Part shown: piece after piece, positions 7,341 through 16,744 of the stretch | Layout: every line of letters starts with the position of its first letter | Position numbering within the stretch: position 1 is the first letter of the stretch | Assembly: GCA_028285345.1 (NCBI GenBank) | Contig: JANQPT010000051.1 | Location: 1 to 64,000 of the forward strand | DNA from: Planctomycetales bacterium | GTDB lineage: Bacteria > Planctomycetota > Planctomycetia > Planctomycetales > Planctomycetaceae | DNA: 64,000 nt | Reading direction: 5' to 3' | Made by a program: the position numbers and the translations under genes | Notes under the pieces: generated by a model | Told to the model about the DNA's origin: nothing | The model's input: only the letters and a program-made list of their open reading frames with translations | The model's database searches: none

Positions 7341-10300
7341 CTATTCGGGTCGCCGCATGACAAAGATCGTGCCGTTTGCGTTCAACGTGACGATGCGGCC
7401 ATCCGGCAGAAACGCGGTGTCCCATAATTGGTAGTCCGGCAGGACCCATTGCCCCAACGACTTCTGCGCCTCGGCATCCCACAACATCAAGCGCCCCGCC
7501 CACCGGGGATGGCCGGTGTCACTCGGCAGAGTGTCGACCAGCGGTTTTTGCAGCAGCATCTGTTTCCGATCCGGAGATATGCTCGCGAAACCGTTGACGA
7601 TCGCTATGTTTGAAGTGAGCAGCGGCCACGCCTGCAACAAGTCCCGCACGCGTTCGGACCGAAACTCACTCCATTCGATCAAGTCTTCAGCGTTTTCGTC
7701 CGGGATGGCGGCAATGTTTTCCCGTTTGCCGGTCTCAATCGACCAGCGTTCCAGCAATGGATGAACTGCGCCCCTGCGGCGCGGTGAATTGTTGGTCGCC
7801 GCAACCACATATTTGCCGTCGGCTGAAAACATGATCCTCTCGGGAGTCGTCGGACAGAGCAGTTCGTAGACTTTGTCGCCGTCGTCAGCGAACCGCACAG
7901 AGATGCTCCCCTGAGAATGCTGCGAGTGCGGCAGATGCTGTCCGCCGTCAACTCGAGTCACCACAGCCAGCAGCGACTCTTGAGGATCGACCGCCAAGTC
8001 GAGCAATTCAGTGTGCCCTTCACATAGACGCGTCTTCCAGAGTCGCGTTCCCGATTCGTCAAACAGATAGGTATGGTGTTTGCCGCACGCCGCAATCCGA
8101 TTCCCGGAAAGCACCAACACCGGGCCTCCGCGGGGATCGTCCAGCGGCAAGGTCTTCGTGGTTGTGCCATTCGCGGGATCAATGATCTCCACGGCTGCGG
8201 ACTTGAGTTCCCGCCGGGCATTGCCGTCCCGGACCGTTGCGATCCACTTCCCGCCCGGTTCCCAAGCCGCGTCGCGGACCCAGTCGGGCCGATCAACCGA
8301 CCACACCCGTTTTCCAGTCTGCAGATCCCACAGCGCTATGTTCGTGCTGCCGACCGCCAGCAGCTGCTTGCCGTTGGGCGACGGACGGACCGCAACCGGG
8401 TAATTGTCACCTCCATGAATTTGATCCCGTTTCCAACCGGAATTCCCCGCGACGACCGGTTCAAACGTTGCCGCGTCGTAGATCGCCACACTCTGATTAA
8501 CGCCCCCCGTGGCGATGCGTCGTCCATCCGCTGAGATTTCCAGCACTTCGCTCCAACCTCTACCAAGTTTTCGCTCGCGCAATTGCCGGCCGCTCCGCGC
8601 ATCGTAGGCCAGCAGGGCTGACCCGCGGTCTCCGCGCCGACGAAACCTCCTGATGATGACTTCCGTGCCGCTGTTATTGAACGCCAGATGGAGGTGATTG
8701 AACTTTGGCCGCCGCTTGTTGATTTCTTCCGGCGCGTGATACCACAGCTTCTTGCGTCCTTGCACCTGATACACGCCGATCGACTCGTTCGTACAAACCG
8801 CAAGCAGCTTGCCGTCGGCGGAGATATCCAACGACCGAGGCGCTTCCGACGGCTCCAGGCGAATGCCGCGACGAATGAGCTCTCCGTCAGGTGTCAAGAA
8901 TATGATGATGCCGCGCGACTCGCCGACCGCAATGAAGCTGTCGTCGGGCGCCCAAGCCAGCCCGTCCATCGACGGCCCGTTTCGCCGAACCGTCAATTTC
9001 CCCATTTCACAGTCGTAAATGGAGAGTGACGAATGGTTTTCTGACTTCTCGAAGCTGAGCGCAAGATACTTTCCATCGTGAGAAAAGGCGGAAGCCTCGG
9101 GAACCCTGCCGACGCCGGGAATCGTTTGTATGACCTCCAGCGAGGGCCACGACAAGATCCTCAATTCGCGCTTCTTGCCGGGCATCAGGGCGAGTTTTGT
9201 GCCGTCGGGGCTGACCTCGACTCGATTCGTATTGGTGCCCGTCGCCGGCAGCCGTCGCTGTAGTTCCCGGGACTTCACATCCCAGACGTAAAACCCAGCC
9301 CGATCCGCCGTCAGGAGAGTCCGCCCTTCGTCCAACCATTTCGCACTGCCGAGTTTGGTAAAGTGCTGAAACGGCTGGCGGTTCAAGATCATGTCAACAT
9401 GTGCGAGATCAGGGTAGGCTTCAATCTCTTGTGGGAACAACCCGCCTGCGGCCGCGGTCTTCGATTCGGTACTCTCCGAAACCGCGGGCGTTCCCAGCAC
9501 GACCGACCCGAGCAAAAAGATCGAAGCGACGATCAAAACCAACAGACGCCGGCCCCCCGTCTGCAGCGATTCGCCGGAGACGACACCCTCAACACGGTGA
9601 TACAATTCCGACCGTCGCTGAACCATTGCCGTCGCCGACACTCGCATTTGAACCGGGACCCGTTCCGCAACGTCAACCAGTGCTCCCGCGTAGACTGTCG
9701 CCGAGAAATTCGCACGGCGCAGGACCCACCGGTCCGCGGCCGCTTCCCGTTCGACCGCCAATCGACGCCTCAGCCACCACGACAGCGGATTGTGTGCATT
9801 CAGCAACCACGACACTGTCGCAAGCAACGTCGCCCAGAGGTCGCGCCGCGCGATATGCGCAAATTCATGTGCGAGCACGACCTGCTGAGTGCGTGCCGAA
9901 AGGTCCGTCACCCAGACCGGCAGCCAGATTGTCGGACGTAAAATCCCTGTCACGAGCGGCGAAGGACAACCGCGCGAGACGCGCAAACGAACCTGCGGAA
10001 TTCGCCGCAAACTGGTGGTTGCCCGCCGGACCAACGACGGCCGGCAAGTGGATTCTGGCTCCACGTTGAGTTCGGCGATCAGTCCGGCGAAGCGTTTTTG
10101 CAATTGTGACGGCGACGGCACCACACCGCCCTTCAGGCGTCGCTGGAACCACCAACACTGGACCAACAGTACTATGCCCATGCCGCCGACGCCGCAGACC
10201 CAGAGGAGGAACAACGCAAGATAACTGGATACAGTCATCGAGCGGAACTCCGATGACGGCGGAGAGTCCTTAGCATCCGCAACCGCCGATGCTCCAGAAA

Positions 10301-10739
10301 CATTCGTCTCACCGACCGGCGTTGTGGCGTCGCTTTGGCTCAATTCTGCATCGCCGGCATGAATTTCCTGCGGTGTTGCCGGCCCAGACACTGATTCTTC
10401 TGCCGATGGCGCCGGCTGATTCATGCCCTGCTGCGAGTCTACAAGTGAGGCTTGCTGTGCCAGCGGCGCAAACGACGGGACGCGCGCCCATCCAGTTGGT
10501 ACGCCAAACGGCAAGTAGAACCAGCACGCGCCGCACGCCAGCACGAACCACCAGACGAGAAACCGGATCTCGGCGGAAACTCGTCCCCGTAGCTTCCACA
10601 ACACAAGACTTGCCACCAGCGCAGCGACCGACATTAGGGCCGAGACTCGGAGCGCAAGATCGGCCCACACTTCAGACCAGTCGGCAATTGACGCCATCAT
10701 CGTCATCCCTAGGTTTGGAAACGGTCCTGCAACATTCAT
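7341..10739 (-). CDS. BlaR1/MecR1-type M56 metallopeptidase with C-terminal WD40-like sensor
   Basis: 1132 residues. Hydrophobic segments lie at about 30-50, 60-82, 172-196 and 399-417. The M56 peptidase part has the zinc motif HEFAH at residues 291-295 and the downstream EREAAADRW segment that supplies the third ligand. After the last membrane segment (LLVLIVASIFLLGSVVLG) the protein has about 680 residues of WD40/YVTN-like repeats (ISADGKLLAVCTN, ISADGRRIATGG, SPNGKQLLAVG, FSADGKYVVAATN). These replace the penicillin-binding domain of classical BlaR1. The start overlaps the BlaI stop by 4 bases. By analogy, ligand binding outside would activate the protease and lead to BlaI cleavage (inference). 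Confidence 0.9.
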   Translation of the reverse strand: MNVAGPFPNLGMTMMASIADWSEVWADLALRVSALMSVAALVASLVLWKLRGRVSAEIRFLVWWFVLACGACWFYLPFGVPTGWARVPSFAPLAQQASLVDSQQGMNQPAPSAEESVSGPATPQEIHAGDAELSQSDATTPVGETNVSGASAVADAKDSPPSSEFRSMTVSSYLALFLLWVCGVGGMGIVLLVQCWWFQRRLKGGVVPSPSQLQKRFAGLIAELNVEPESTCRPSLVRRATTSLRRIPQVRLRVSRGCPSPLVTGILRPTIWLPVWVTDLSARTQQVVLAHEFAHIARRDLWATLLATVSWLLNAHNPLSWWLRRRLAVEREAAADRWVLRRANFSATVYAGALVDVAERVPVQMRVSATAMVQRRSELYHRVEGVVSGESLQTGGRRLLVLIVASIFLLGSVVLGTPAVSESTESKTAAAGGLFPQEIEAYPDLAHVDMILNRQPFQHFTKLGSAKWLDEGRTLLTADRAGFYVWDVKSRELQRRLPATGTNTNRVEVSPDGTKLALMPGKKRELRILSWPSLEVIQTIPGVGRVPEASAFSHDGKYLALSFEKSENHSSLSIYDCEMGKLTVRRNGPSMDGLAWAPDDSFIAVGESRGIIIFLTPDGELIRRGIRLEPSEAPRSLDISADGKLLAVCTNESIGVYQVQGRKKLWYHAPEEINKRRPKFNHLHLAFNNSGTEVIIRRFRRRGDRGSALLAYDARSGRQLRERKLGRGWSEVLEISADGRRIATGGVNQSVAIYDAATFEPVVAGNSGWKRDQIHGGDNYPVAVRPSPNGKQLLAVGSTNIALWDLQTGKRVWSVDRPDWVRDAAWEPGGKWIATVRDGNARRELKSAAVEIIDPANGTTTKTLPLDDPRGGPVLVLSGNRIAACGKHHTYLFDESGTRLWKTRLCEGHTELLDLAVDPQESLLAVVTRVDGGQHLPHSQHSQGSISVRFADDGDKVYELLCPTTPERIMFSADGKYVVAATNNSPRRRGAVHPLLERWSIETGKRENIAAIPDENAEDLIEWSEFRSERVRDLLQAWPLLTSNIAIVNGFASISPDRKQMLLQKPLVDTLPSDTGHPRWAGRLMLWDAEAQKSLGQWVLPDYQLWDTAFLPDGRIVTLNANGTIFVMRRPE

Positions 10740-11131
10740 TTCGGCGGCGACTGTTTGTTCGCCGATGTTTCAGCTTGGTCGATCAAATCTCGCATTTCCT
10801 GTATCTCGGCGGCGGTGAATTCCCGTCCCTTGAGCAATTGCGCAATTAAGGGTGCGGGGCCGTCGCAAAGTTTGTCGACGATCAAGCCCACGAATTGCCC
10901 GGCAACGCGCCTGCGAGAAATTGTCGCCTTATGCACCGCCGGCCGACTGGACTTGTCGCGTGCGACCAGTCCCTTCTCCACTAACCGATCCAGCAGTGTT
11001 TGCACGGTCGTATAAGCGAACTGCTCGCTCATCTGCTGGTGAACCTCGCGCAATGTCGCCGATTTGAGGTCCCACAGTACCTGCAACACCTCCAGCTCGT
11101 TCGGCGAGATACGAGGCGATTTCGACGACAT
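10736..11131 (-). CDS. BlaI/MecI/CopY-family transcriptional repressor
   Basis: 131 residues with the family's winged-helix domain: ISPNELEVLQVLWDLKSATLREVHQQM, then AYTTVQTLLDRLVEKGLVARDK with the recognition helix. The C-terminal helices (VAGQFVGLIVDKLCDGPAPLIAQLL...EIQEMRDLIDQAE) form the dimerisation region that M56 partners trigger for cleavage in BlaI and MecI. It is the first gene of a two-gene unit with the M56-WD40 protein, with translational coupling. Two dyad operators at 11190-11231 overlap its predicted promoter, which supports autorepression. Confidence 0.93.
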   Translation of the reverse strand: MSSKSPRISPNELEVLQVLWDLKSATLREVHQQMSEQFAYTTVQTLLDRLVEKGLVARDKSSRPAVHKATISRRRVAGQFVGLIVDKLCDGPAPLIAQLLKGREFTAAEIQEMRDLIDQAETSANKQSPPK

Positions 11132-11185
11132 CAGTTGGTCGGCTCCTGGAAATTGGTCGGCAACAATCGATCTGATGGAGACAAT

Positions 11186-11213
11186 ATTCTACCACAAATG
11201 TAGTGTAATTCAA
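11186..11213 (-). promoter_or_regulatory. Predicted sigma-70-type promoter of the blaI-M56 unit
   Basis: On the minus strand, TTGAAT (11213-11208) is followed by a 16-base spacer and TAGAAT (11191-11186). The spacer is formed by operator 1, so a bound repressor would block RNA polymerase. Confidence 0.6.
11190..11207. promoter_or_regulatory. BlaI-type operator 1
   Basis: TACCACAAATGTAGTGTA is an imperfect dyad of the TACNACA/TGTNGTA type bound by BlaI/MecI proteins. It lies within the predicted promoter of blaI. Confidence 0.7.
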
Positions 11214-11231
11214 TACCACAGTTGTGGTGTA
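11214..11231. promoter_or_regulatory. BlaI-type operator 2
   Basis: TACCACAGTTGTGGTGTA is a near-perfect dyad of the same type, centred 24 bp from operator 1. The tandem arrangement resembles paired bla/mec operators. It faces both blaI (minus) and the DUF1553 gene (plus, 11330). Confidence 0.7.
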
Positions 11232-11329
11232 GGGGGCGGTCCGTTTCCACCGCACACAGTTCACCCGGTCGCGGATGATGTTTACAATGAGGATTTCGCC
11301 AATCCCGTTATCACCGAGGTCTGCCCACG

Positions 11330-14300
11330 ATGAATCGTTCGTGGTGTGCATGTTTGCTGGTTCTTGCCGTCTTCACACGGGGAGCGTACGTTCGCGCCGC
11401 CGAAGAGCGTCCGATCGATTACGCGCGGCAAATTCGGCCAATTCTGGTGAAGAATTGCTTTTCCTGTCACGGTCCCGACGACGACGCCCGCGAGGCGGAA
11501 CTGCGGCTTGACCGGGCAGAGGCGGCCTACGAAGCGGAAGCGATCGTGCCGGGCAAACCGGACGAGAGCGAACTCGTGGCGCGGATCACCAGCGACGACG
11601 CCGATCTGCTGATGCCGCCTGCGGAGTCCAAGAAAACTTTGACGCCGGAGCAGATCGAGTTGCTCCGCCGTTGGATCGAGCAGGGAGCCAAGTACGACCG
11701 CCATTGGGCATTTGTCGCGCCGCAGAAACCGCCGCTGCCTGGCGTTGAAAATCGCGCTTGGCCCAAGAATGCAATCGATCAGTTTGTGCTGCGGCGTCTG
11801 GAACAGGCCGGATTACAACCGTCACCGCCGGCGGACCGCTACACGCTCATTCGCCGCGTGTCGCTCGATTTGATCGGCTTGCCCCCCTCGCCCGAAGAAG
11901 CTGACGCCTTCGTCAACGACAAACGTCCGGATGCTTACGAACGGGTCGTCGACCGGTTGCTCTCCTCGCCGCATTATGGCGAACGTTGGACACGTGCGTG
12001 GCTCGACTTGGCCCGCTACTCCGACACCAACGGCTACGAAAAAGATCAGCCCCGCACGATGTGGCCCTATCGCGATTGGGTGATCAACGCGCTGAATGCC
12101 GACATGCCATTCGATCAGTTCACGATCAAACAGATCGCGGGAGACATGCTGCCCGGCGCGACTCAGCAAGACTTGATCGCCACCGGGTTTCATCGCAATA
12201 CGATGATCAACGAAGAGGGCGGAATTGACCCGATGGAGTTTCGGTTCTACGCCCAAGTCGACCGCGTGGCGACGACCGGCACGGTCTGGCTGGGGCTGAC
12301 GGTCGGCTGCACGCAGTGCCATAGCCACAAGTACGATCCGCTGCAACAAACCGAGTTCTACCGCATGATGTCCTTCTACGATCAGGCGGACGACCTGGAG
12401 TACGACGTCGCCGACGAGGAAATCGCCGACCGCCGGGCGGAGATCGATCGACAGATTACCGCGTTGAAGTCTGATTTGGCCAAACACTATCCGGCCGGCG
12501 ACGGTAAGCAAACGCCGGCACCGGAGAATACTGAAGAACTCGCGCAGCGCAGGCAGCAACAACTACAGCAGGACTTTGAAGTATGGAAACAGTCCGAATC
12601 GGCCAAAGCTGCAGACTGGACCGTCTTGCGTCCAACGCAGCTGCAAAGCTCGCTGCCGATTCTTTCGGTGCTCGAGGATCAGTCGGTGTTGTCCTGCGGC
12701 GACTACCAGAAAAGCGAAACATTCGACGTCACCTGCCGCGCTGGTCCAAGGACGATCACGGCAATCCGTTTGGAGGCGATTCCGCACGAATCGCTGCCCA
12801 ACAACGGCCCCGGCCGCGGTTCGATCTCGGCCAGCGTCGAGCAGAAAGGCCGTTTTCTGCTCACTGATTTTTCCATCACGGCCGACGGCAAACAGATCGC
12901 GATCTCCTCTGCCAGTGAATCGTTCGCCCACAAAGAGAGCAACGCCTCCAAAGCGCTCGATGATGATCTGCAATCCGGCTGGGCCAACAACGGCAACCAG
13001 GGCAAAGCTGCCGCTGCCGTGTATCAGTTGGCTGAGCCGCTGGTCCTCACCGAGGAGACGGACCTCGTGTTTCGCCTGCACTGCGAAGCGTTTTATCCCT
13101 CCGGTCTGGGACGCTTTCGTCTCTCCGCTACCGACAAGCCCGCACAGGTCGTCGCCACCGGCCACTCGGCGGAAATCGAAGCCATCTTGGCACAACCTGC
13201 CGAGACTCGGACCGCGGACCATGAACAGCAATTGCTGCAGCGGTTCCTGCTCGTCGCGCCGAAACTCAAGGATCAGCACGAACAGATCGAAAAGCTCCGC
13301 AAGGAGCGGCCCCGTTTCGTGCGGACGCTCGTGATCAAACAGCGCGACGCGGACCAATTCCGCCAAACCACGCGGCATCATCGCGGCGAGTATCTACAGC
13401 CCCGCGAGCCCGTCCGACCCGGCGTGTTTGGCATCTTGCATCAACTGCCCCAGGGTGCCGAGCCGAATCGGATGGCACTCGCCAAGTGGCTCGCCTCGCC
13501 GCAAAATCCGCTCGTCGCCCGCGTCACCATGAACCGTGATTGGGCCGCCCTGTTCGGACAGGGGTTGGTACGAACGCTGGATGATTTCGGCGTTCAAGGC
13601 GAACCGCCCACGCATCCCGGCTTGCTCGATTGGCTCGCCGTGGAATTCATCGAGCGGGGCTGGTCCCGCAAACAGATGCACCGCTTGATTGTGACGAGCG
13701 CGACCTACCGGCAGTCATCACAGGTGACGCCGAAACTGTTGGAACAAGATCCGCAAAACCGGCTGCTTTCACGCGGGCCGCGCTATCGGCTCGACGCAGA
13801 ATTGATTCGCGACGTGGTCCTCAAAATCAGCGGGCAACTCAGTCCCAAAATCGGCGGACCGAGCGTCTTCCCACCCCAGCCGCCGGGGATCACCGAAGGG
13901 GCGTACGGCCCGCTCAAATGGAACGTCAGCAGCGGCGAAGACCGTTATCGCCGCGGCCTGTATACGTTCAACAAACGGACAGCTCCATACGCGATGTTCT
14001 CAACGTTCGATGCGCCGAGCGGCGAACTCTGTGTCGCCCGCCGGGACCGCTCGAACACACCGCTGCAAGCGCTGATGTTGCTCAACGACGAAATCATCCT
14101 CGACGCCGCCCGCGCGCTGACGGACCAGGCGATCAATCTCGAATCCGACGACGTCGCTGAACGGGCGAAGTCGCTCTTCAGGCGGTGCGTGATTCGCCCG
14201 CCGGACGAGGCCGAGCTGACAGCGCTTATCGAATTCTATCAATCGCAACTCGCCCGGTTCAGCGGCGGCGAGTTGAATCCGCGCAAAACCATCGGCGCGT

Positions 14301-14398
14301 CCGAAAAAGAACCAGTCGAGTCGCTGAACGATCGGGCCGCCTGGACGGCCGTCGCCCGGGTTCTACTCAACCTTGATGAGACGATCACCAAGGACTGA
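11330..14398 (+). CDS. PSCyt1-DUF1549-DUF1553 planctomycete cytochrome-type protein
   Basis: 1022 residues with an N-terminal signal peptide (WCACLLVLAVFTRGAYVRA). The PSCyt1 domain follows with a heme-type CFSCH motif (IRPILVKNCFSCHGPDDD). DUF1549 comes next (AIDQFVLRRLEQAGLQPSP, VSLDLIGLPPSPEEADAF, YGERWTRAWLDLARYSDTNGYEKD). It holds a second CxxCH (GCTQCHSHKYDP). DUF1553 forms the C-terminal part (RMALAKWLASPQNPLVARVTMNRDW..., RSNTPLQALMLLND). Such proteins are abundant in planctomycetes and nearly always precede a DUF1501 gene, as here with a 3-base gap. They are exported and suspected to act in polysaccharide or periplasmic redox work; the function is not established. Confidence 0.93.
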   Translation: MNRSWCACLLVLAVFTRGAYVRAAEERPIDYARQIRPILVKNCFSCHGPDDDAREAELRLDRAEAAYEAEAIVPGKPDESELVARITSDDADLLMPPAESKKTLTPEQIELLRRWIEQGAKYDRHWAFVAPQKPPLPGVENRAWPKNAIDQFVLRRLEQAGLQPSPPADRYTLIRRVSLDLIGLPPSPEEADAFVNDKRPDAYERVVDRLLSSPHYGERWTRAWLDLARYSDTNGYEKDQPRTMWPYRDWVINALNADMPFDQFTIKQIAGDMLPGATQQDLIATGFHRNTMINEEGGIDPMEFRFYAQVDRVATTGTVWLGLTVGCTQCHSHKYDPLQQTEFYRMMSFYDQADDLEYDVADEEIADRRAEIDRQITALKSDLAKHYPAGDGKQTPAPENTEELAQRRQQQLQQDFEVWKQSESAKAADWTVLRPTQLQSSLPILSVLEDQSVLSCGDYQKSETFDVTCRAGPRTITAIRLEAIPHESLPNNGPGRGSISASVEQKGRFLLTDFSITADGKQIAISSASESFAHKESNASKALDDDLQSGWANNGNQGKAAAAVYQLAEPLVLTEETDLVFRLHCEAFYPSGLGRFRLSATDKPAQVVATGHSAEIEAILAQPAETRTADHEQQLLQRFLLVAPKLKDQHEQIEKLRKERPRFVRTLVIKQRDADQFRQTTRHHRGEYLQPREPVRPGVFGILHQLPQGAEPNRMALAKWLASPQNPLVARVTMNRDWAALFGQGLVRTLDDFGVQGEPPTHPGLLDWLAVEFIERGWSRKQMHRLIVTSATYRQSSQVTPKLLEQDPQNRLLSRGPRYRLDAELIRDVVLKISGQLSPKIGGPSVFPPQPPGITEGAYGPLKWNVSSGEDRYRRGLYTFNKRTAPYAMFSTFDAPSGELCVARRDRSNTPLQALMLLNDEIILDAARALTDQAINLESDDVAERAKSLFRRCVIRPPDEAELTALIEFYQSQLARFSGGELNPRKTIGASEKEPVESLNDRAAWTAVARVLLNLDETITKD

Positions 14399-14401
14399 CT
14401 C

Positions 14402-15838
14402 ATGCACAATCAACCGAATATCCTAAGGCAGTTAACCCGGCGGCATTTCTTCTCCCAGTGCGGCGTCGGTGTCGGTAAGGTTGCGCTGGCGTCGCTGCTC
14501 GCCGGCGAGATCGGCGTTCAACACGCGGCAGCGGCAACTCAGCCGCAAGCAATCGGCCCGCACTTTCCCCCGCGGGCGAAACGGGTGATTCACCTGTTTA
14601 TGGCGGGAGCGCCGAGCCAGCTCGATCTGTTCGACCACAAGCCGAAATTGGCCGAACTGGAAGGCAAGCCGCTCCCTAAGAGCGTCGTCGGCGATCAGCG
14701 TTACGCGTTTATTCGTCCCGACGCCGGCGTGCTCGGCCCGCGATTCAAATTCGCCCGGCACGGCGAATCGGGTGCGGAACTCTCCGAAGTGCTCCCCTAT
14801 CTGGCCCAAGTCGCCGACGAGATCGCGCTGATTCGCTCCTGCCACACGGAGCAATTCAACCATGCGCCGGCGCAACTCTATTTCAATTCCGGATTCCCGC
14901 AGCCGGCGCGGCCCTGCATGGGATCGTGGGTCACGTATGGTCTGGGTTCGGAAACACAAAACCTGCCGGCGTTCGTTGTGCTTTCCACGGGCGGCGGAAC
15001 CAGTGCCGGAGCGGCGAATTGGTCCAGCGGATTTTTGCCGACGTCGTATTCGGGCGTTCCCTTTCGTTCGCAGGGGGATCCGATTCTCGATGTCTCCAAC
15101 CCGGCCGGCATCGACGCGAAACTGCAGCGCGATTCGCTCGATCTGATCGGCCAATTGAACAACCGCCGACTACAGCGCGACGGCGATCCCGAGATCGCCA
15201 CTCGCATCGCCGCCTACGAAATGGCGTTCCGGCTGCAGACCTCGGCGCCGGAATTGATGGACCTCTCCTCCGAAACCAAACAGACGTTGGAGATGTACGG
15301 CGCGACACCCGGCAAGCCGTCGTTCGCCAACAACTGCCTCTTAGCCCGCCGCATGATCGAGCAAGGCGTACGGTACATCAATATCTACCACAAAGGTTGG
15401 GATGCCCACAGCGACGTGGCGGGCAATCTCCGCAAGAATTGCGGCATTACTGATCAGGCGTCAGCGGCGCTGATTATGGACCTCAAACAGCGCGGTCTGC
15501 TCGATGAGACGCTTGTCATCTGGAACGGCGAATTCGGCCGCACGCCGATGGTCGAATCGAACGCGGCCATTGGACGCAGTTTGGGCCGGGATCACCATCC
15601 GCAGGCGTTCACGATGTGGATGGCGGGCGGCGGGGTCAAAGCGGGAACCACTTACGGTGCGACGGACGAACTCGGTTTCCACGCCGTCGAAAACCCAGTC
15701 AACGTGCGTGACATTCACGCCACGGTGCTGCATTTGCTCGGCATCGATCATGAGCGGTTGACGTTTAACTACCAGGGGCTGGAATTCCGGCTCTCGGGCG
15801 TCGAGGAAGCCCACGTAATTCGCGACGTCGTCGCGTGA
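14402..15838 (+). CDS. DUF1501 family protein
   Basis: 478 residues. The N-terminus has a Tat-like start (LTRRHFFSQCGVGVGKVALASLLAG) suggesting export. The body has the family pattern: FMAGAPSQLDLFDHKPKL, LIRSCHTEQFNHAPAQL, MGSWVTYGLGSETQNLPAFVVL, and GEFGRTPMVE...GRDHHPQAFTMWMAGGGVKAGTTYGATDELGF. The last block resembles alkaline-phosphatase/sulfatase superfamily metal sites (SW/GxGR, DHH). It is paired with the upstream DUF1553 gene and likely co-transcribed. Its substrate is unknown. Confidence 0.92.
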   Translation: MHNQPNILRQLTRRHFFSQCGVGVGKVALASLLAGEIGVQHAAAATQPQAIGPHFPPRAKRVIHLFMAGAPSQLDLFDHKPKLAELEGKPLPKSVVGDQRYAFIRPDAGVLGPRFKFARHGESGAELSEVLPYLAQVADEIALIRSCHTEQFNHAPAQLYFNSGFPQPARPCMGSWVTYGLGSETQNLPAFVVLSTGGGTSAGAANWSSGFLPTSYSGVPFRSQGDPILDVSNPAGIDAKLQRDSLDLIGQLNNRRLQRDGDPEIATRIAAYEMAFRLQTSAPELMDLSSETKQTLEMYGATPGKPSFANNCLLARRMIEQGVRYINIYHKGWDAHSDVAGNLRKNCGITDQASAALIMDLKQRGLLDETLVIWNGEFGRTPMVESNAAIGRSLGRDHHPQAFTMWMAGGGVKAGTTYGATDELGFHAVENPVNVRDIHATVLHLLGIDHERLTFNYQGLEFRLSGVEEAHVIRDVVA

Positions 15839-15887
15839 ACCCCCCGCCGGAACCGCTATCAATTTGCCGCCGGTCATTTTCTCTCAG

Positions 15888-15906
15888 CCCCCGGCTCCGC
15901 CGGGGG
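15888..15906. repeat. REP-like palindrome, CCCCCGGC family, copy 1
   Basis: An 8-bp stem CCCCCGGC / GCCGGGGG with a TCC loop, preceded by CTCTCAG. The same core recurs at 34836-34854 and, inverted, at 38383-38400, where the reverse complement also carries CTCTCAG. Confidence 0.75.
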
Positions 15907-15955
15907 TATCACCGGCCACACACCGCATTTCCCCCCAAATATTCCCCCTACGTGG

Positions 15956-15984
15956 TTGATTCGAGCGAATTCGGTTTGTATAAC
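15956..15984 (+). promoter_or_regulatory. Predicted promoter of rpsD
   Basis: TTGATT (15956-15961), a 17-base spacer and TATAAC (15979-15984). It would give a leader of about 120 bases before rpsD, long enough for autoregulation by S4, although no specific fold was established. Confidence 0.6.
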
Positions 15985-16111
15985 ACGTGATTCCCCACGC
16001 GCTTGTGGTCCGCACATGGGGTTGCGCTCCGATCCCTGGGCCATAACCGCCGCTTTTGCAAACAGTTACCGTCTAGACCGCGTTCTCCGAAAGTCAGAAA
16101 GTCAGCCGAGT

Positions 16112-16720
16112 ATGGGTCACTACACCGGTCCGAAAGCCAGAATCAATCGCCGTTTGGGCGGTATTATCTTCGAGGATGCCGGGGCGCGGAAGGCGTACGA
16201 AAACCGCGACTACCCGCCGGGGATGCACCAGCGTCGCAAAAAAGTGACCGACTACGGTGTGGCGCTGACGGAAAAACAGAAGATCAAGTACTACTACGGT
16301 TTCCGCGAAAAGCAGTTGCGGAAATACTTCGAAAAGGCGAAGCATATTAAGGGCAACGCCGGCGAGAACTTGCTGATCCTCTGTGAACGCCGGCTCGACA
16401 ACGTCGTGCGACGTGCAGGATTCTGCCTGACCCGCCCGCAGGCCCGGCAAGGGATTGTGCACGGCCATTTTTGCGTCAACGGCCGCAAAGTCGACCGGCC
16501 CTCGTATCAGGTCCGCGCGGGAGACAAGATCACGATCCGCAACCGGCCCAATCTCAAGAAGCTGTATGCCGAATTGGCCGAAGCGCCGCGCCAGGAAGGA
16601 ACAGGCTGGCTGACTTTCGACACCGACGGACTCGAAGCGCAGGTGGTCGGACTCCCCGGCCCGGAAGACATCAGCCTGCCAATCGAAATCAACACCGTCG
16701 TCGCCTTCCTCTCCCGCTAG
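16112..16720 (+). CDS. rpsD: 30S ribosomal protein S4
   Basis: 202 residues, the normal S4 length. It begins MGHYTGPKARINRRLGG. It contains the N-terminal 16S-binding region and the S4 RNA-binding domain (ERRLDNVVRRAGFCLTRPQARQGIVHGHFCVNGRKVDRPSYQVRAGDKI). The open frame runs upstream to 15956, but homology fixes the start at ATG 16112. The gene stands alone, unlike the alpha operon arrangement (S13-S11-S4-RpoA) of many bacteria; a detached rpsD is seen in several phyla. In many bacteria S4 represses its own operon; whether that applies here is not known. Confidence 0.97.
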   Translation: MGHYTGPKARINRRLGGIIFEDAGARKAYENRDYPPGMHQRRKKVTDYGVALTEKQKIKYYYGFREKQLRKYFEKAKHIKGNAGENLLILCERRLDNVVRRAGFCLTRPQARQGIVHGHFCVNGRKVDRPSYQVRAGDKITIRNRPNLKKLYAELAEAPRQEGTGWLTFDTDGLEAQVVGLPGPEDISLPIEINTVVAFLSR

Positions 16721-16744
16721 TCTTTCTCGGAATTCAATTCTTCA

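Noticed and set aside
12563-13381. A 272-codon frame antisense to the DUF1553 gene
   Set aside because: No motif, no ribosome-binding site, and fully inside a well-supported gene.
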